From Shimazuella kribbensis DSM 45090 (lineage in GTDB: Bacteria; Bacillota; Bacilli; Thermoactinomycetales; Thermoactinomycetaceae): a stretch of DNA of 64,000 nucleotides. The notes under the pieces were generated by a model. That model was not told where the DNA came from. It worked only from the letters and a program-made list of their open reading frames with translations, and searched no databases. Position numbers and translations under genes: made by a program. Of this stretch, positions 15,341 to 24,097 are shown piece by piece (position 1 is the first letter of the stretch; the number at the start of each line of letters is the position of its first letter). Location of the stretch: contig NZ_ATZF01000002.1 in NCBI RefSeq assembly GCF_000428065.1, positions 1 through 64,000 on the forward strand, written 5' to 3'.

Positions 15341-16315
15341 ATGGCAAAAGCAGATAATATGTTGTCCATCTTATGGTTGCTAATTTCCAGAAAACGTATG
15401 ACTGCATCCGAACTAGCGGAGCACTTAGAAACAAGTGTACGTACTATTTATCGATATATTGATTCTCTCTGTGCCAGTGGAGTACCTATTGTTGCAGAAT
15501 CTGGACACGATGGTGGTTATCGCTTGCTCAAACAATTTGTGGAAGCACCATTGTTTTTTGATACAGATGAACGAAAAGCCCTCTTTTATGCCTCTTTATT
15601 CGCAAAACAAGCAGGCTATCCTTTTGAAGGATCACTGGAAAACGCCCTTCAAAAAATCCAATATCAAATGAGTGAAGAACAAAAAAAAGAGCTAAATAAT
15701 TATACAAGAGGATTTGATGTCGTCAGTCCACCCATTGTGGCCGTAAAGGAACAAACCTTGCAAACGATTGAAAATGCGATTGCCCACTCCCTGCAATTAA
15801 TGCTGTATTATCAAAAAAAAGGTTCCTCTTTTGCTGAGGAAAGGCTCATTAATCCTTATGGGATCGTCCATTGGAATCGAAAATGGTATGTAATCGGGTA
15901 TTGCCATCTTCGCGCAGAAAATCGCACCTTTCGTTTGGATCGACTGCAAAATCTACAAAAAATGGATACCACCTTTTCCAGACCTGAAAATTTCGTCGCA
16001 ACTGACTTTTTTCTACAGTGGCAAGCTCCTAAAAAAGATGAAGGTAACTATGTTAAAATGACCATACAAGGTACAAAGGAAGCAATTCAATATCTTCGTC
16101 ACCATTGGCAACTCCAATATTATTTTGTTCAACAAACGGAAGAAGAGATCCAGTTTCTAGTGGAACGAGACAATCTAAACATGGTTATCCCAAATTTTTT
16201 ACTACTTTATGGTTCATCCATAAAAATAGTAGAGCCAGAATCTTTGCGGAAAACATTAGTAGAACGATCGAGAGAATTGGTTAATCATCATCAACAAACT
16301 GGAGGACTTACATGA
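15341..16315 (+). CDS. HTH/WYL-domain transcriptional regulator (YafY type)
   Basis: A 324-residue regulator. Residues 5-60 form a winged helix-turn-helix (SRKRMTASELAEHLETSVRT IYRYIDSL), followed by a middle linker and a WYL domain at about 150-220, seen in NPYGIVHWNRKWYVIGYCH and RTFRLDRLQNL. WYL domains bind ligands, often nucleotides or nucleic acid. The stop overlaps the start of the acetyltransferase gene (ATGA), so the two are coupled; the acetyltransferase may be its target. GAGGGA lies before the ATG. Confidence 0.9.
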   Translation: MAKADNMLSILWLLISRKRMTASELAEHLETSVRTIYRYIDSLCASGVPIVAESGHDGGYRLLKQFVEAPLFFDTDERKALFYASLFAKQAGYPFEGSLENALQKIQYQMSEEQKKELNNYTRGFDVVSPPIVAVKEQTLQTIENAIAHSLQLMLYYQKKGSSFAEERLINPYGIVHWNRKWYVIGYCHLRAENRTFRLDRLQNLQKMDTTFSRPENFVATDFFLQWQAPKKDEGNYVKMTIQGTKEAIQYLRHHWQLQYYFVQQTEEEIQFLVERDNLNMVIPNFLLLYGSSIKIVEPESLRKTLVERSRELVNHHQQTGGLT

Positions 16316-16809
16316 TATCCACTGACATCAAATTGGAAACATGGTCAGAAAGTTGCCTATCATTACTACACCAATTAAATGCGCCAGAACTGATGGAACA
16401 TCTTGGAGGACCAGAAACGGAGGCCCAAATACTCGCTCGCCACAACAGATATCTTAATCTTGGTGAAACTGGGAAAATGTATTACATTCAGTTTTGTTCT
16501 ACAGGAGAAGTAGTAGGCTCTGTTGGATATTGGGAAAGAACGTGGACAGAAGAAAAGATTTATGAAATGGGTTGGGCTGTACTTCCTGAATTTCAAGGAA
16601 AAGGCATAGCAACAAAAGCGGTAGCAGTAGCTATCGACAAGGCTAGACTAGAAAAAAAACATACTTCTATCCATGCTTTTCCAAGCATAGATAACTCCGC
16701 TTCTAATGCTATTTGCCGCAAATTAAACTTCAAATTAGTTCAAGAATGCAAATTTGAATATCCAGTGGGACATTTTATCACATCCAATGATTGGGAATAT
16801 GAATTATAA
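16312..16809 (+). CDS. GNAT-family N-acetyltransferase (RimJ/RimL-like)
   Basis: A 165-residue GNAT protein with VGSVGYWER, EMGWAVLPEFQGKGIATKAV (acetyl-CoA loop) and a C-terminal SNAICRKLNFKLV segment. This pattern occurs in acetyltransferases acting on small amines or protein N-termini. GGAGG precedes the ATG, which overlaps the WYL regulator stop by four bases. Confidence 0.9.
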   Translation: MISTDIKLETWSESCLSLLHQLNAPELMEHLGGPETEAQILARHNRYLNLGETGKMYYIQFCSTGEVVGSVGYWERTWTEEKIYEMGWAVLPEFQGKGIATKAVAVAIDKARLEKKHTSIHAFPSIDNSASNAICRKLNFKLVQECKFEYPVGHFITSNDWEYEL

Positions 16810-16814
16810 ATATA

Positions 16815-16841
16815 AAAAAAGAGTCTCTTAGAGGCTCTTTT
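16815..16841. terminator. Bidirectional terminator
   Basis: AAAAAGAGTCTCT and GAGGCTCTTTT form a hairpin between convergent genes. It overlaps the stop codon of the minus-strand gene. Confidence 0.85.
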
Positions 16842-17334
16842 GATTTAAAACCTTGGTAACAATCGATTTTTCTAATAGATGATCTTCTTCTTTTATATCC
16901 ACACAATATGGTTCAAGAACAGAAGCAGCAATTTGTATATCCCAATTGAGGTACCCTTTCACTAACCTCAAAACATACTCTGTTGTTGGAATTTGGTGCT
17001 CATGCTCGGAGCTCATTTGATAGGTTAAACAAGAAAAGTTTTGCCCATCTACGTCCATATTTACCCATGTATGAAAATAATCTAGGTCAATCTTCTCAAA
17101 TTTATCAAGATTTTGAATATCATCATCGGTAATGGAATAAATAGCTCCGATTACTTTATCCGTCTCTGAACCAGGTAAAATATTGGCTGCTACATTCTTG
17201 GCAGTAGGGCATACTTGGAATACAAGTTTCCAGCCCGACAAGGTAGCAAGTGAGATAGGGACTGATTCAGGGCATCTTTTTTTCATTTGTTCGAACCAAA
17301 GATTACTCCCATAAGCAAAGTAGTAAGTGCTCAT
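16828..17334 (-). CDS. Gamma-glutamylcyclotransferase-like protein
   Basis: A 168-residue protein of the GGCT/AIG2 fold. The substrate loop YFAYGSNL is at residues 5-12, and an acidic residue expected for catalysis is in LDKFEKIDLDYF. Family members cyclise gamma-glutamyl compounds, but many bacterial ones have unknown substrates. It is a single gene between two intergenic regions. Confidence 0.85.
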   Translation of the reverse strand: MSTYYFAYGSNLWFEQMKKRCPESVPISLATLSGWKLVFQVCPTAKNVAANILPGSETDKVIGAIYSITDDDIQNLDKFEKIDLDYFHTWVNMDVDGQNFSCLTYQMSSEHEHQIPTTEYVLRLVKGYLNWDIQIAASVLEPYCVDIKEEDHLLEKSIVTKVLNQKSL

Positions 17335-17481
17335 TTTTAACCACTCTTTCCGTAGAATATAAGTATATTCTTTTTTTATATTCGCAGGTCGAATTTCTCA
17401 AATCAAAACAATCTTCTGCAGTCGCACAAAATGAATCTAATTCATTTTAGCATATATATTTTTAATATTCCAATTAAAGTC

Positions 17482-18240
17482 CTATTGACGTAAAAATCCG
17501 CCTTCCGAATTTATGACCTGCCCTGTTATCCATCCTGCATTTTTACTAGCCAAAAAAGAAACCAGATGGGCCGCATCTGCCGGCTGTCCCAATCTACCTA
17601 ATCGAAATTTTAAAAGCATCTCTTCTTTTTGTTCTGATGTCATCCATCCTGTATCTGTTGGTCCAGGATTCACTGCATTAACCGTAATTCCCAGTGGTGC
17701 TACTTCCGCAGATAGAGATAATGTAAATGCAGAAATAGCACCTTTTGAGGCGACATAAGATAATTCGCCTACCATTGGTCCTTGAGCTTGTCCTGATGTG
17801 ATATTGATGATTCTACCGAATTTTAACTGAACTTCTTTAATTTGTTGAACAAATAACGCACTTAACAAGCAAGTTGCCCTCACGTTCACTGCATAATGTT
17901 TGTCCAATATGTCTGCATTCAATTTTTGATAGCCGTCTCTAGTCGAATAAGCAGCATTATTAACTAAAATAGTAGGAACTCCCATTTTATTCGTAACCAC
18001 ATCCATTAAAAAATCCGGAGAATCTTTTTTGGATAAATCTATTTCTATACCAAAACATCTTACATTCCTATTTTTTATTTCTTTGGAAAAATAGTCTAGC
18101 CAACCTTCTTCTGCTTCCCAATAAGTAAAAAATATATCGATCCCGCATTTAGCCAATTCTTTACAAATTGCTGCACCAATTCCTTTTTGATGGCTAACTC
18201 CCGTTACAATGGCAATGGTAGGGTCAGAAACAAAAGACAT
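17482..18240 (-). CDS. Short-chain dehydrogenase/reductase
   Basis: A 252-residue NAD(P)-dependent SDR of the classical type. It has TGVSHQKGIGAAI (cofactor), LVNNAAYS, the catalytic Ser in NITSGQ and the YxxxK pair in SYVASKGA, plus the PG motif AVNPGPTDTGW. The extra residues in the glycine motif and the overall pattern resemble 3-oxoacyl-ACP reductase-like SDRs. The substrate is unknown. Confidence 0.9.
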   Translation of the reverse strand: MSFVSDPTIAIVTGVSHQKGIGAAICKELAKCGIDIFFTYWEAEEGWLDYFSKEIKNRNVRCFGIEIDLSKKDSPDFLMDVVTNKMGVPTILVNNAAYSTRDGYQKLNADILDKHYAVNVRATCLLSALFVQQIKEVQLKFGRIINITSGQAQGPMVGELSYVASKGAISAFTLSLSAEVAPLGITVNAVNPGPTDTGWMTSEQKEEMLLKFRLGRLGQPADAAHLVSFLASKNAGWITGQVINSEGGFLRQ

Positions 18241-18464
18241 AAAACCAATCCTTTCTTTATGAGTGTATGTTATTGATTTCCCTCATCACCTTTACGAAAT
18301 GAATGGAATGGTCGAATACAAGCTAACATACAATACAAACCCTAGAGAATCTTTAAGAGATTTTTAATGATAGTGTATCGGGATACACTGTAATGTCCTC
18401 CCTTTTCCTTTCCGTTTATCCAATTCCTCACCACTGTTTGTACGATTAATATTTATTTTATAAT

Positions 18465-18500
18465 AAAAAAGCCATGAGAGAGACCTCTCATGGCTTTTTT
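18465..18500 (-). terminator. Terminator of the secreted DUF4309-like gene
   Basis: GCCATGAGAG and CTCTCATGGC form a ten-bp stem (18471-18494) with A and T runs on the two sides. Confidence 0.9.
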
Positions 18501-19008
18501 ATTGGACCGAAGATATCGTATACATTTCTAATGTTGGATTATTATTGGTAAACTTGCTTTGGAACACGAATGTAATATGATGATTATTATTTGCTTTATA
18601 GGTCACATAATAGTTACCTTCTTGCTCAACAGCAGAGATCGGTTTACCGAATTTTTGTTTCACTTGTTTTAGACGAATGGTTTGTAATTGAGGATCAAAA
18701 TCATCTATAGCAGTTATCGTTCTTTTGGGAGTATTTCCATCATAAAGAAATCGTATGTTTCGAGTCCAGTAGTTTGCAGCTACAGTACTCAAATCCTCTG
18801 CTGGACCCCAAGCATCCTCTACATCATTTAAACTACTTCCAACTGCAAATTGTTGACTATTAAGTGTTTTTGCTTTTACAGATCTTTGTTTAATTGTATC
18901 TAGGAGAGTAGAAGAAGAAACATTTGTTGCTGCAAAAACAGGAGTAGTTGCAAAAACAAATAAAAACGCAATTAGCAAAGCGAAACTCCATCGACTGGAA
19001 CGTTTCAT
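18499..19008 (-). CDS. Secreted YjgB-like protein (DUF4309)
   Basis: A 169-residue exported protein. The signal peptide is KRSSRW, then a hydrophobic core LLIAFLFVFATT and a cut after AFA/AT. The mature part has a SLNDVEDAWGPAED segment and a later QVKQKFGKPISAVEQ segment, similar in shape to repeats in YjgB/SmpA-like domains. The role is unknown. The ATG at 19008 is chosen over the upstream TTG at 19026 because it starts the signal peptide; a GGGG run precedes it. Confidence 0.75.
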   Translation of the reverse strand: MKRSSRWSFALLIAFLFVFATTPVFAATNVSSSTLLDTIKQRSVKAKTLNSQQFAVGSSLNDVEDAWGPAEDLSTVAANYWTRNIRFLYDGNTPKRTITAIDDFDPQLQTIRLKQVKQKFGKPISAVEQEGNYYVTYKANNNHHITFVFQSKFTNNNPTLEMYTISSVQ

Positions 19009-19101
19009 TAAAAAACCCCATTTCAACAGAAATATACACCGATACTCCTATATTAAACTACAATTTTAATATATCATAATTTATAAATAAATTAAAATAA
19101 T

Positions 19102-20013
19102 CTATCGTTCATTTGGTTCAGAATATAGAAGATTTGCGGCCATCGTATGGTATTTTTCTAAACCTGATTCCATTGCAAATTCACCTACCCGCACTGCATT
19201 TGTCATCGTCAATTCTTGTATATGCTCCACCATTTGAGACCAAACAAAGCCTCCCTGTTTTTCATAACACCTTACCAACTCTTTTAAACTTTGTTCTCCA
19301 AAAATAAGATAATGAGCAGCAAAATCATGGGAAGTATCAGAAACTTTCGCTTCCGTCCAATCAATTAAACCCGTAACTTTTGCCTTATCATGGATTAAAA
19401 TATGACCAGGATGGATATCTCCATGAATAAATCCAGTCTGAGACGGCCAATATTTGTCATCACTTAACCATCTTTGCCACCGATCCCATAAATGCTCATT
19501 AACTTTAAAATGCTCCCTAACAGTATCCATTCTCTTTTCCCATCCCCCCCTCAACTGAGTAGGGGTTTCTACATATATCCCTTCTTTCGAAGCTAATTCA
19601 TGTGGTATTTGATGAAGCGATGATAATACAGTTGCCAGTGTCTCATAAAAAGTTGATGGGATATTATCTTTATCGAGTATCCAGCGATAATTCATAATCT
19701 GATGGTCAATAGTTGCTGTAGGAACTCCGTCTAGTTTCTTATAAGCGATAAGCTCATCTGTACAAATAGTCCATATGGGAACTTCGAATAAAACTTGGCT
19801 ATTCACTACTTTCAGAATATTATTTTCATTCTGCAACTTGCTTTGTACATCTTTCCTCCTTGGTAATCGAAGTACCCAGTCTTGATCATCCATATCCGTT
19901 GCGATGACCACTTGAAAATCGAGACCAGAATCATTATTCTTTAATGTGTCTTTCTTTAAAGAAAGACCATGCTTCTTAGCTAACCTTAACACATGTTCCT
20001 CTGTTAAAGACAT
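19102..20013 (-). CDS. mph: Macrolide 2'-phosphotransferase-like kinase (Mph family)
   Basis: A 303-residue aminoglycoside/macrolide-kinase fold protein. The N-terminal lobe has SGLDFQVVIATD and WVLRLPRR, typical of Mph enzymes that phosphorylate macrolides with GTP. The catalytic loop is FIHGDIHPGHILI and the metal motif is GLIDWTEA. Chromosomal Mph genes occur in several Bacillales. Macrolide specificity is inferred from overall resemblance; resistance has to be tested. The ATG at 20013 (MSLTEEHV) is preferred. Confidence 0.85.
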   Translation of the reverse strand: MSLTEEHVLRLAKKHGLSLKKDTLKNNDSGLDFQVVIATDMDDQDWVLRLPRRKDVQSKLQNENNILKVVNSQVLFEVPIWTICTDELIAYKKLDGVPTATIDHQIMNYRWILDKDNIPSTFYETLATVLSSLHQIPHELASKEGIYVETPTQLRGGWEKRMDTVREHFKVNEHLWDRWQRWLSDDKYWPSQTGFIHGDIHPGHILIHDKAKVTGLIDWTEAKVSDTSHDFAAHYLIFGEQSLKELVRCYEKQGGFVWSQMVEHIQELTMTNAVRVGEFAMESGLEKYHTMAANLLYSEPNER

Positions 20014-20117
20014 TCCTATCAACCTTCCTTTTTACATAACATTTTTAAATGTACACAATTTTATTGAAAAATGAAAAAAGCAGGTACATCGAAACACTCA
20101 CTTGATATTTTATTTAT

Positions 20118-20723
20118 TTAAAAATTGTTATGAAACCAAACTTTTGCTGCCTCTACTTCCGATGAGGTTAACTGATGACCAAATGATTCCAAATTAATAG
20201 AAACCGATGCCCCAGCACTTGCCAGCATTCTTTCTAATTCATTCGTTTCCTGTGGAGAACAAATAGGATCATTGGTTCCTGCTCCAATAAAAATTTTTTT
20301 GCCTGATAAATCAGGGAGTTCCTTATTCCGAAGAGGTACCATTGGATGATGCAAAATCGCTGCTTTTAGAGTGTGTTGAGAGTGAAAGAGCATACTAGCA
20401 GCAATATTTGCGCCATTGGAATATCCAATAGCGATGACATTATGTCGATCGAAGTGATACTCATTCGCTGCATTATCAAGGAATACTTCTAATTCCTTTG
20501 TACGAAAAATGAGATCTTCTTCATCAAAAACACCTTCAGATAATCTTTTAAAAAAACGAGGCATCCCATTCTCTAATATATTTCCACGCACGCTCAGGAC
20601 AGAAGAAGTTGGTGAAACCACTTCCGCAAGCGGGAGTAAATCTCGCTCTGTTCCCCCTGTACCGTGTAGTAGAAGGAGAACTGGAGATAATTTATCTGAT
20701 CCTTGGTTATAAATATGCTTCAT
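20118..20723 (-). CDS. mhqD: Carboxylesterase/hydrolase, MhqD-like
   Basis: A 201-residue alpha/beta hydrolase of the phospholipase/carboxylesterase group: LLLLHGTGGTERDLL (oxyanion), GYSNGANIA (nucleophile Ser), GTNDPICS (Asp) and FGHQLT (His). In B. subtilis MhqD is made with the MhqO dioxygenase against quinones and electrophiles. Its ATG overlaps the stop of the dioxygenase gene by four bases, so both are translated together. Confidence 0.88.
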   Translation of the reverse strand: MKHIYNQGSDKLSPVLLLLHGTGGTERDLLPLAEVVSPTSSVLSVRGNILENGMPRFFKRLSEGVFDEEDLIFRTKELEVFLDNAANEYHFDRHNVIAIGYSNGANIAASMLFHSQHTLKAAILHHPMVPLRNKELPDLSGKKIFIGAGTNDPICSPQETNELERMLASAGASVSINLESFGHQLTSSEVEAAKVWFHNNF

Positions 20724-21670
20724 TGGACTTCCTCCTCTGGTGATCTCACTTCAATTTTGGGTAATCCTTCCTCAATACCTTTTCTGTATTGTTCAAACCA
20801 AGCTGGCAACATTAATTTTTCCCCAAGGTGCTCTGCTGGTTCATCATTTGCAAAACCAGGAGGATCAGTCGCAATTTCAAAGAGAATTTCTCCGTCTTCA
20901 CGAAAATAGATGGCATGGAAATATTGACGATCGATAATCGTAGTAGGATGATAACCACTTTGCTCCACGTGCTCTCTCCATAAAACATGTTCTTCATCTG
21001 ATTTTGCTCTCCATGCTATATGATGTACGGTACCAGCACCACCCAAACCAGCATAGGTAACACTTTGATCGATATCAATAATATTTCCTATCTCCCCTGT
21101 CGCTTGAAAGCGGATAAAAGATCCTTCCATACCGACTCGTTTTAAACCCATAACATTTCCCAGTGTTTGTGCTGTTTTTTCTGGTTTTGTGCTATAAAGT
21201 ACAGCTCCCCCGAACCCTTTTATCGCTTTATCCACGGACACATCTCCAAAAGTCCAGTTGCTGTTTTCTCCGTTCTCCCGTTCTACAATTTCCAGTTGTA
21301 AACCGTCTGGATCTTTAAATTGTAGATATTTTTCTTTGAATCTTACCTGTTCCGTCGTTTTCACTTGAAAACGCTCCAGCCTTCTCCGCCAAAAATCCAA
21401 TGAATTTTGTGGTACCACATATGTTGTTATACCTACTTGGCCTCCGCCGATTCGTCCTTTTCTTGAGTTCTCCCAAGGAAAAAAAGTAATAATGGTACCT
21501 GGTTTCCCAATTTCATTTCCAAAATAAAGATGGTAAACTTCAGGAGCATCGAAATTTATTGTTTTCTTCACCAATCTTAATCCTAATACTCCAGCATAAA
21601 AATCTACTGTTTTTTGTGCATTTTGAACAAAAGCTGTTATATGATGTATTCCTTGTGTTGGTTGTCTCAT
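20720..21670 (-). CDS. mhqO: Ring-cleaving dioxygenase, MhqO-like (VOC superfamily)
   Basis: A 316-residue protein of two VOC modules, starting MRQPTQGIHHITAFVQNAQ. Metal ligands expected in the family are visible as GIHHITAF, TVHHIAWRA and the Glu in EILFEIATDPPG. It is thought to open hydroquinone rings during quinone stress. A palindrome matching that upstream of the MarR regulator lies 71 bases before the ATG, so it should be repressed by that regulator. The open frame runs further upstream without an SD. Confidence 0.9.
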   Translation of the reverse strand: MRQPTQGIHHITAFVQNAQKTVDFYAGVLGLRLVKKTINFDAPEVYHLYFGNEIGKPGTIITFFPWENSRKGRIGGGQVGITTYVVPQNSLDFWRRRLERFQVKTTEQVRFKEKYLQFKDPDGLQLEIVERENGENSNWTFGDVSVDKAIKGFGGAVLYSTKPEKTAQTLGNVMGLKRVGMEGSFIRFQATGEIGNIIDIDQSVTYAGLGGAGTVHHIAWRAKSDEEHVLWREHVEQSGYHPTTIIDRQYFHAIYFREDGEILFEIATDPPGFANDEPAEHLGEKLMLPAWFEQYRKGIEEGLPKIEVRSPEEEVQ

Positions 21671-21740
21671 TGTGAACACTTCTTTCTTTTTTCTATTTTC
21701 CCCTTTGATCTTCAACAAATTAATTATTTCATATTTAAAC

Positions 21741-21756
21741 ATCTTAAATTTAAGAT
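21741..21756. promoter_or_regulatory. MhqR-type operator upstream of the dioxygenase gene
   Basis: The perfect palindrome ATCTTAAATTTAAGAT lies between the regulator and dioxygenase genes. An identical core occurs upstream of the regulator. It is similar in shape to the B. subtilis MhqR site (ATCTCGAATTCGAGAT). Confidence 0.8.
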
Positions 21757-21781
21757 AAAAGGCAAATGACAACACTGTTTT

Positions 21782-22222
21782 CTAATAATGCTGTTCTGCG
21801 TACAATCCTAATTTCTTTAGCAATTTACTAGCTATCTTTTTTTCTTCATCTGATAAACCATGTACTGCATGTTCAATAACATTTGTATGATTTGGAAAAA
21901 CTTCTTCAATAAACTCTATTCCTTTGTTTGTGATTTCGGCATATATTAGACGTCGATCACTTGAAGATGCGTTGCGAATAACTAAGTTTTTCTTTTCTAA
22001 TTTATCCACTACATAAGTAATATTTCCACTACTCATGAGCACTTTTGTTCCAATACGTTGTAAAGGTTGTGGCCCTTTATGATACAACAATTCCAAAACA
22101 CCAAATTCAGTACGATTTAATCCTAGTTTTTTGATATCTCGATCAGCATGTGCATTGACCCATTGATGTGCTCTAGAAAGTGCAATAAACAATTCCAATG
22201 ATGTATTTTTTGTTGTAGCCAT
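21782..22222 (-). CDS. mhqR: MarR-family repressor, MhqR-like
   Basis: A 146-residue winged-helix regulator with SLELFIALSRAHQWV, LNRTEFGVLELLYHKGPQPL, MSSGNITYVVDKLE (recognition helix) and SSSDRRLIYAEIT (wing). In B. subtilis MhqR senses quinones and represses mhq genes. The gene order regulator-dioxygenase-hydrolase and the two operators support the same role here. AAAGGAG precedes ATG 22222. Confidence 0.9.
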   Translation of the reverse strand: MATTKNTSLELFIALSRAHQWVNAHADRDIKKLGLNRTEFGVLELLYHKGPQPLQRIGTKVLMSSGNITYVVDKLEKKNLVIRNASSSDRRLIYAEITNKGIEFIEEVFPNHTNVIEHAVHGLSDEEKKIASKLLKKLGLYAEQHY

Positions 22223-22246
22223 CAGCGCCACTCCTTTCTGAATAAT

Positions 22247-22264
22247 TATCTTAAATTTAAGATA
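22247..22264. promoter_or_regulatory. MhqR-type operator upstream of the repressor gene
   Basis: The 18-bp perfect palindrome TATCTTAAATTTAAGATA lies 24 bases before the repressor ATG, implying autoregulation. Confidence 0.8.
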
Positions 22265-22449
22265 TAACAATATGAAGTAATTGTCAAGCGCTATTTCATT
22301 TTTTATTTTGAAGAGTTTACTAGTGAAGGTTATCTATCTTGTTATCAGTATAGCATAGAAAAAATTAGATCCTCCTTAACCATGTACTTCCTACTTTTTA
22401 TATTCATTCATATAACGAATAATTTTTTATAAAGAATTTCCTTTTCACC

Positions 22450-22480
22450 TTTACCTTCACATGATGTGATGGTTTATAGT
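22450..22480 (+). promoter_or_regulatory. MerR-type promoter with 19-bp spacer
   Basis: TTTACC (22450-22455) and TATAGT (22475-22480) are 19 bp apart, and the spacer holds the dyad TCACATGATGTGA. This is the arrangement of MerR-activated promoters, 36 bases before the MerR gene. Confidence 0.8.
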
Positions 22481-22515
22481 GAATTTATAATAAAAAATCT
22501 TCATGAGGTGATATT

Positions 22516-22881
22516 ATGCAAATTAGCGAATTAGCTGAGAAGACAGGGGTAAGTCTTCGATCTTTGCGATACTACGAAGAAAAAAAACTTGTGACTCCAC
22601 AACGATTAGAAAATGGTTATCGTCAATACAGTGAGATAGATGTGGAACAAATTCGGATGATTCAGCTTTATTTAAGGATGGGTTTAAAAACAAATGAGAT
22701 AGCTGATTTATTCCACTGCAATTGGAACAAAAACAAAGATGCTTGTATGCAAAATGGCATCCGCAAAGGCGAATTAAAACTAACTGAAATCAGAGAACAA
22801 ATCGACATTCTCCGTAAAGCTGAAATGCAGCTTATGGAAGTGGTCGAAGATTTAAAAAATAAAGTAAGAGGAGAACAATAA
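22516..22881 (+). CDS. MerR-family transcriptional regulator
   Basis: A 121-residue regulator: MQISELAEKTGVSLRSLRYY (winged helix), ENGYRQYSEIDVEQIRMIQ and a C-terminal coiled coil (ELKLTEIREQIDILRKAEMQ). One Cys at the FHCNWNKNKDACMQ linker could serve as a redox or metal sensor. It is directly followed by an SDR gene, its likely target, and its own promoter has the 19-bp spacer. GAGGTG precedes the ATG. Confidence 0.9.
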   Translation: MQISELAEKTGVSLRSLRYYEEKKLVTPQRLENGYRQYSEIDVEQIRMIQLYLRMGLKTNEIADLFHCNWNKNKDACMQNGIRKGELKLTEIREQIDILRKAEMQLMEVVEDLKNKVRGEQ

Positions 22882-23619
22882 GTGAATCATTCCAAAAGAC
22901 AAAAAATAGCATTGGTTACAGGTGGAAATCGTGGCATCGGAAAAGAAATAGCTCGTCAGTTAGCTCTACAAGATCATCATGTTCTAATTGGTTGCCGAGA
23001 TGCAAAAAAAGGACAACGAGTTGTAGAAGAAATGCAAAAAGAAGGTCTTTCTATCGATCTACAAGTCCTTGATGTAAATAACAAGAAAAGCATAGAAGAG
23101 GCGATAGATAGAATAACGAATAACTTTGGATGTTTGGATATACTTGTGAATAATGCAGGGGTAATTCTTGACAGGGGTGTTTCTGTTTTAAAAATTGAAG
23201 AGTCTGTAATAAAAGAAACTTTTGAAACCAATTTTTTTGGTGCTTTTCGAATAACACAAGCTGTTATTCCTTTGATGAAAAAGCAAAAATATGGACGAAT
23301 TGTCAATCTTTCATCCGGTTTAGCCTCTTTTGAAATAATGAGTGGTCAAGGACCAATCCAATTACATGGATCATCCTCTGCTTATCGAATTTCCAAATCG
23401 ATGCTCAATGCTCTAACATGTTTAGTTGCTCAAGAGGTAATGGATAGCAATATCAAAGTTAACGCTGTATGTCCAGGTCGTGTACAAACAGATATGGGAG
23501 GATCCGACGCACCCAATACGATTGAACAAGGAGCAGATACAGCTGTGTGGTTGGCAACATTAAATGAAAATGGACCAAATGGAGGTTACTTCCGAGACAG
23601 ACAGCCGATTAATTGGTAA
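22882..23619 (+). CDS. Short-chain dehydrogenase/reductase
   Basis: A 245-residue SDR of the carbonyl-reductase-like type: TGGNRGIGKEIA, NNAGVILDRG, the Ser in NLSSGLAS and YRISKSMLN as the YxxxK motif. The C-terminus GGYFRDRQPINW is typical of plant and bacterial carbonyl reductases. The GTG start follows the MerR stop immediately, with GAGGAG eight bases upstream, so it is in the MerR operon. It probably detoxifies reactive carbonyls, but the substrate is unknown. Confidence 0.92.
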   Translation: MNHSKRQKIALVTGGNRGIGKEIARQLALQDHHVLIGCRDAKKGQRVVEEMQKEGLSIDLQVLDVNNKKSIEEAIDRITNNFGCLDILVNNAGVILDRGVSVLKIEESVIKETFETNFFGAFRITQAVIPLMKKQKYGRIVNLSSGLASFEIMSGQGPIQLHGSSSAYRISKSMLNALTCLVAQEVMDSNIKVNAVCPGRVQTDMGGSDAPNTIEQGADTAVWLATLNENGPNGGYFRDRQPINW

Positions 23620-24041
23620 CATAGAAAAATGAAAAGATGTACAATATGGCAAAACAGGTAATTAAAAAAGTGATCCCTGATATCCGTTTAACAAAACAAT
23701 AGTAAGACAATACATGTTTTTAGGCTTGAGATAGTATCCATGATTTTAAAGAAATGACGAGCATTGATACTAATCCAACTAATCTCCTTGCTTTTATTTT
23801 CTCTATACTGATAGAAAGAGGACACTTTGTTATTACAAGACTTTTCTTCATTTTCATTGGGATTGGATTAATTTGTTTTATGTTTGCCTTGGTCTACATT
23901 TCATAATGAATATGGATTACAAATCAAACATAGCAATGCATCCTAACCTGAGAGAAAAACAAAAAACACTGTCTGGTTGTATCCATATCGTTTAAATCAT
24001 AATGAAAAAATCCTCAAATAAATATCTGTTTATCTTAAATC
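23620..24041. other. Intergenic region, one doubtful small frame
   Basis: About 420 bases between the SDR gene and the pan terminator. Apart from the short frame at 23754, nothing is recognised. Confidence 0.5.
23754..23906 (+). CDS. Possible small membrane protein
   Basis: A 50-codon frame with a C-terminal hydrophobic stretch (FFIFIGIGLICFMFALVYIS) that would form one membrane helix. Only AAAGAA precedes the ATG. It may be a small membrane protein or the rest of a decayed gene. Confidence 0.25.
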   Translation: MTSIDTNPTNLLAFIFSILIERGHFVITRLFFIFIGIGLICFMFALVYIS

Positions 24042-24087
24042 AAAAATAAAACCATCCAGAGTTTTATGCTCTAGTGGTTTTATTTTT
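24042..24087 (-). terminator. Terminator of the panBCD operon
   Basis: AAAATAAAACCA and TGGTTTTATTTT pair around an inner CAGAG/CTCTA stem, just past the panD stop. Confidence 0.85.
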
Positions 24088-24097
24088 GATTTATTCA

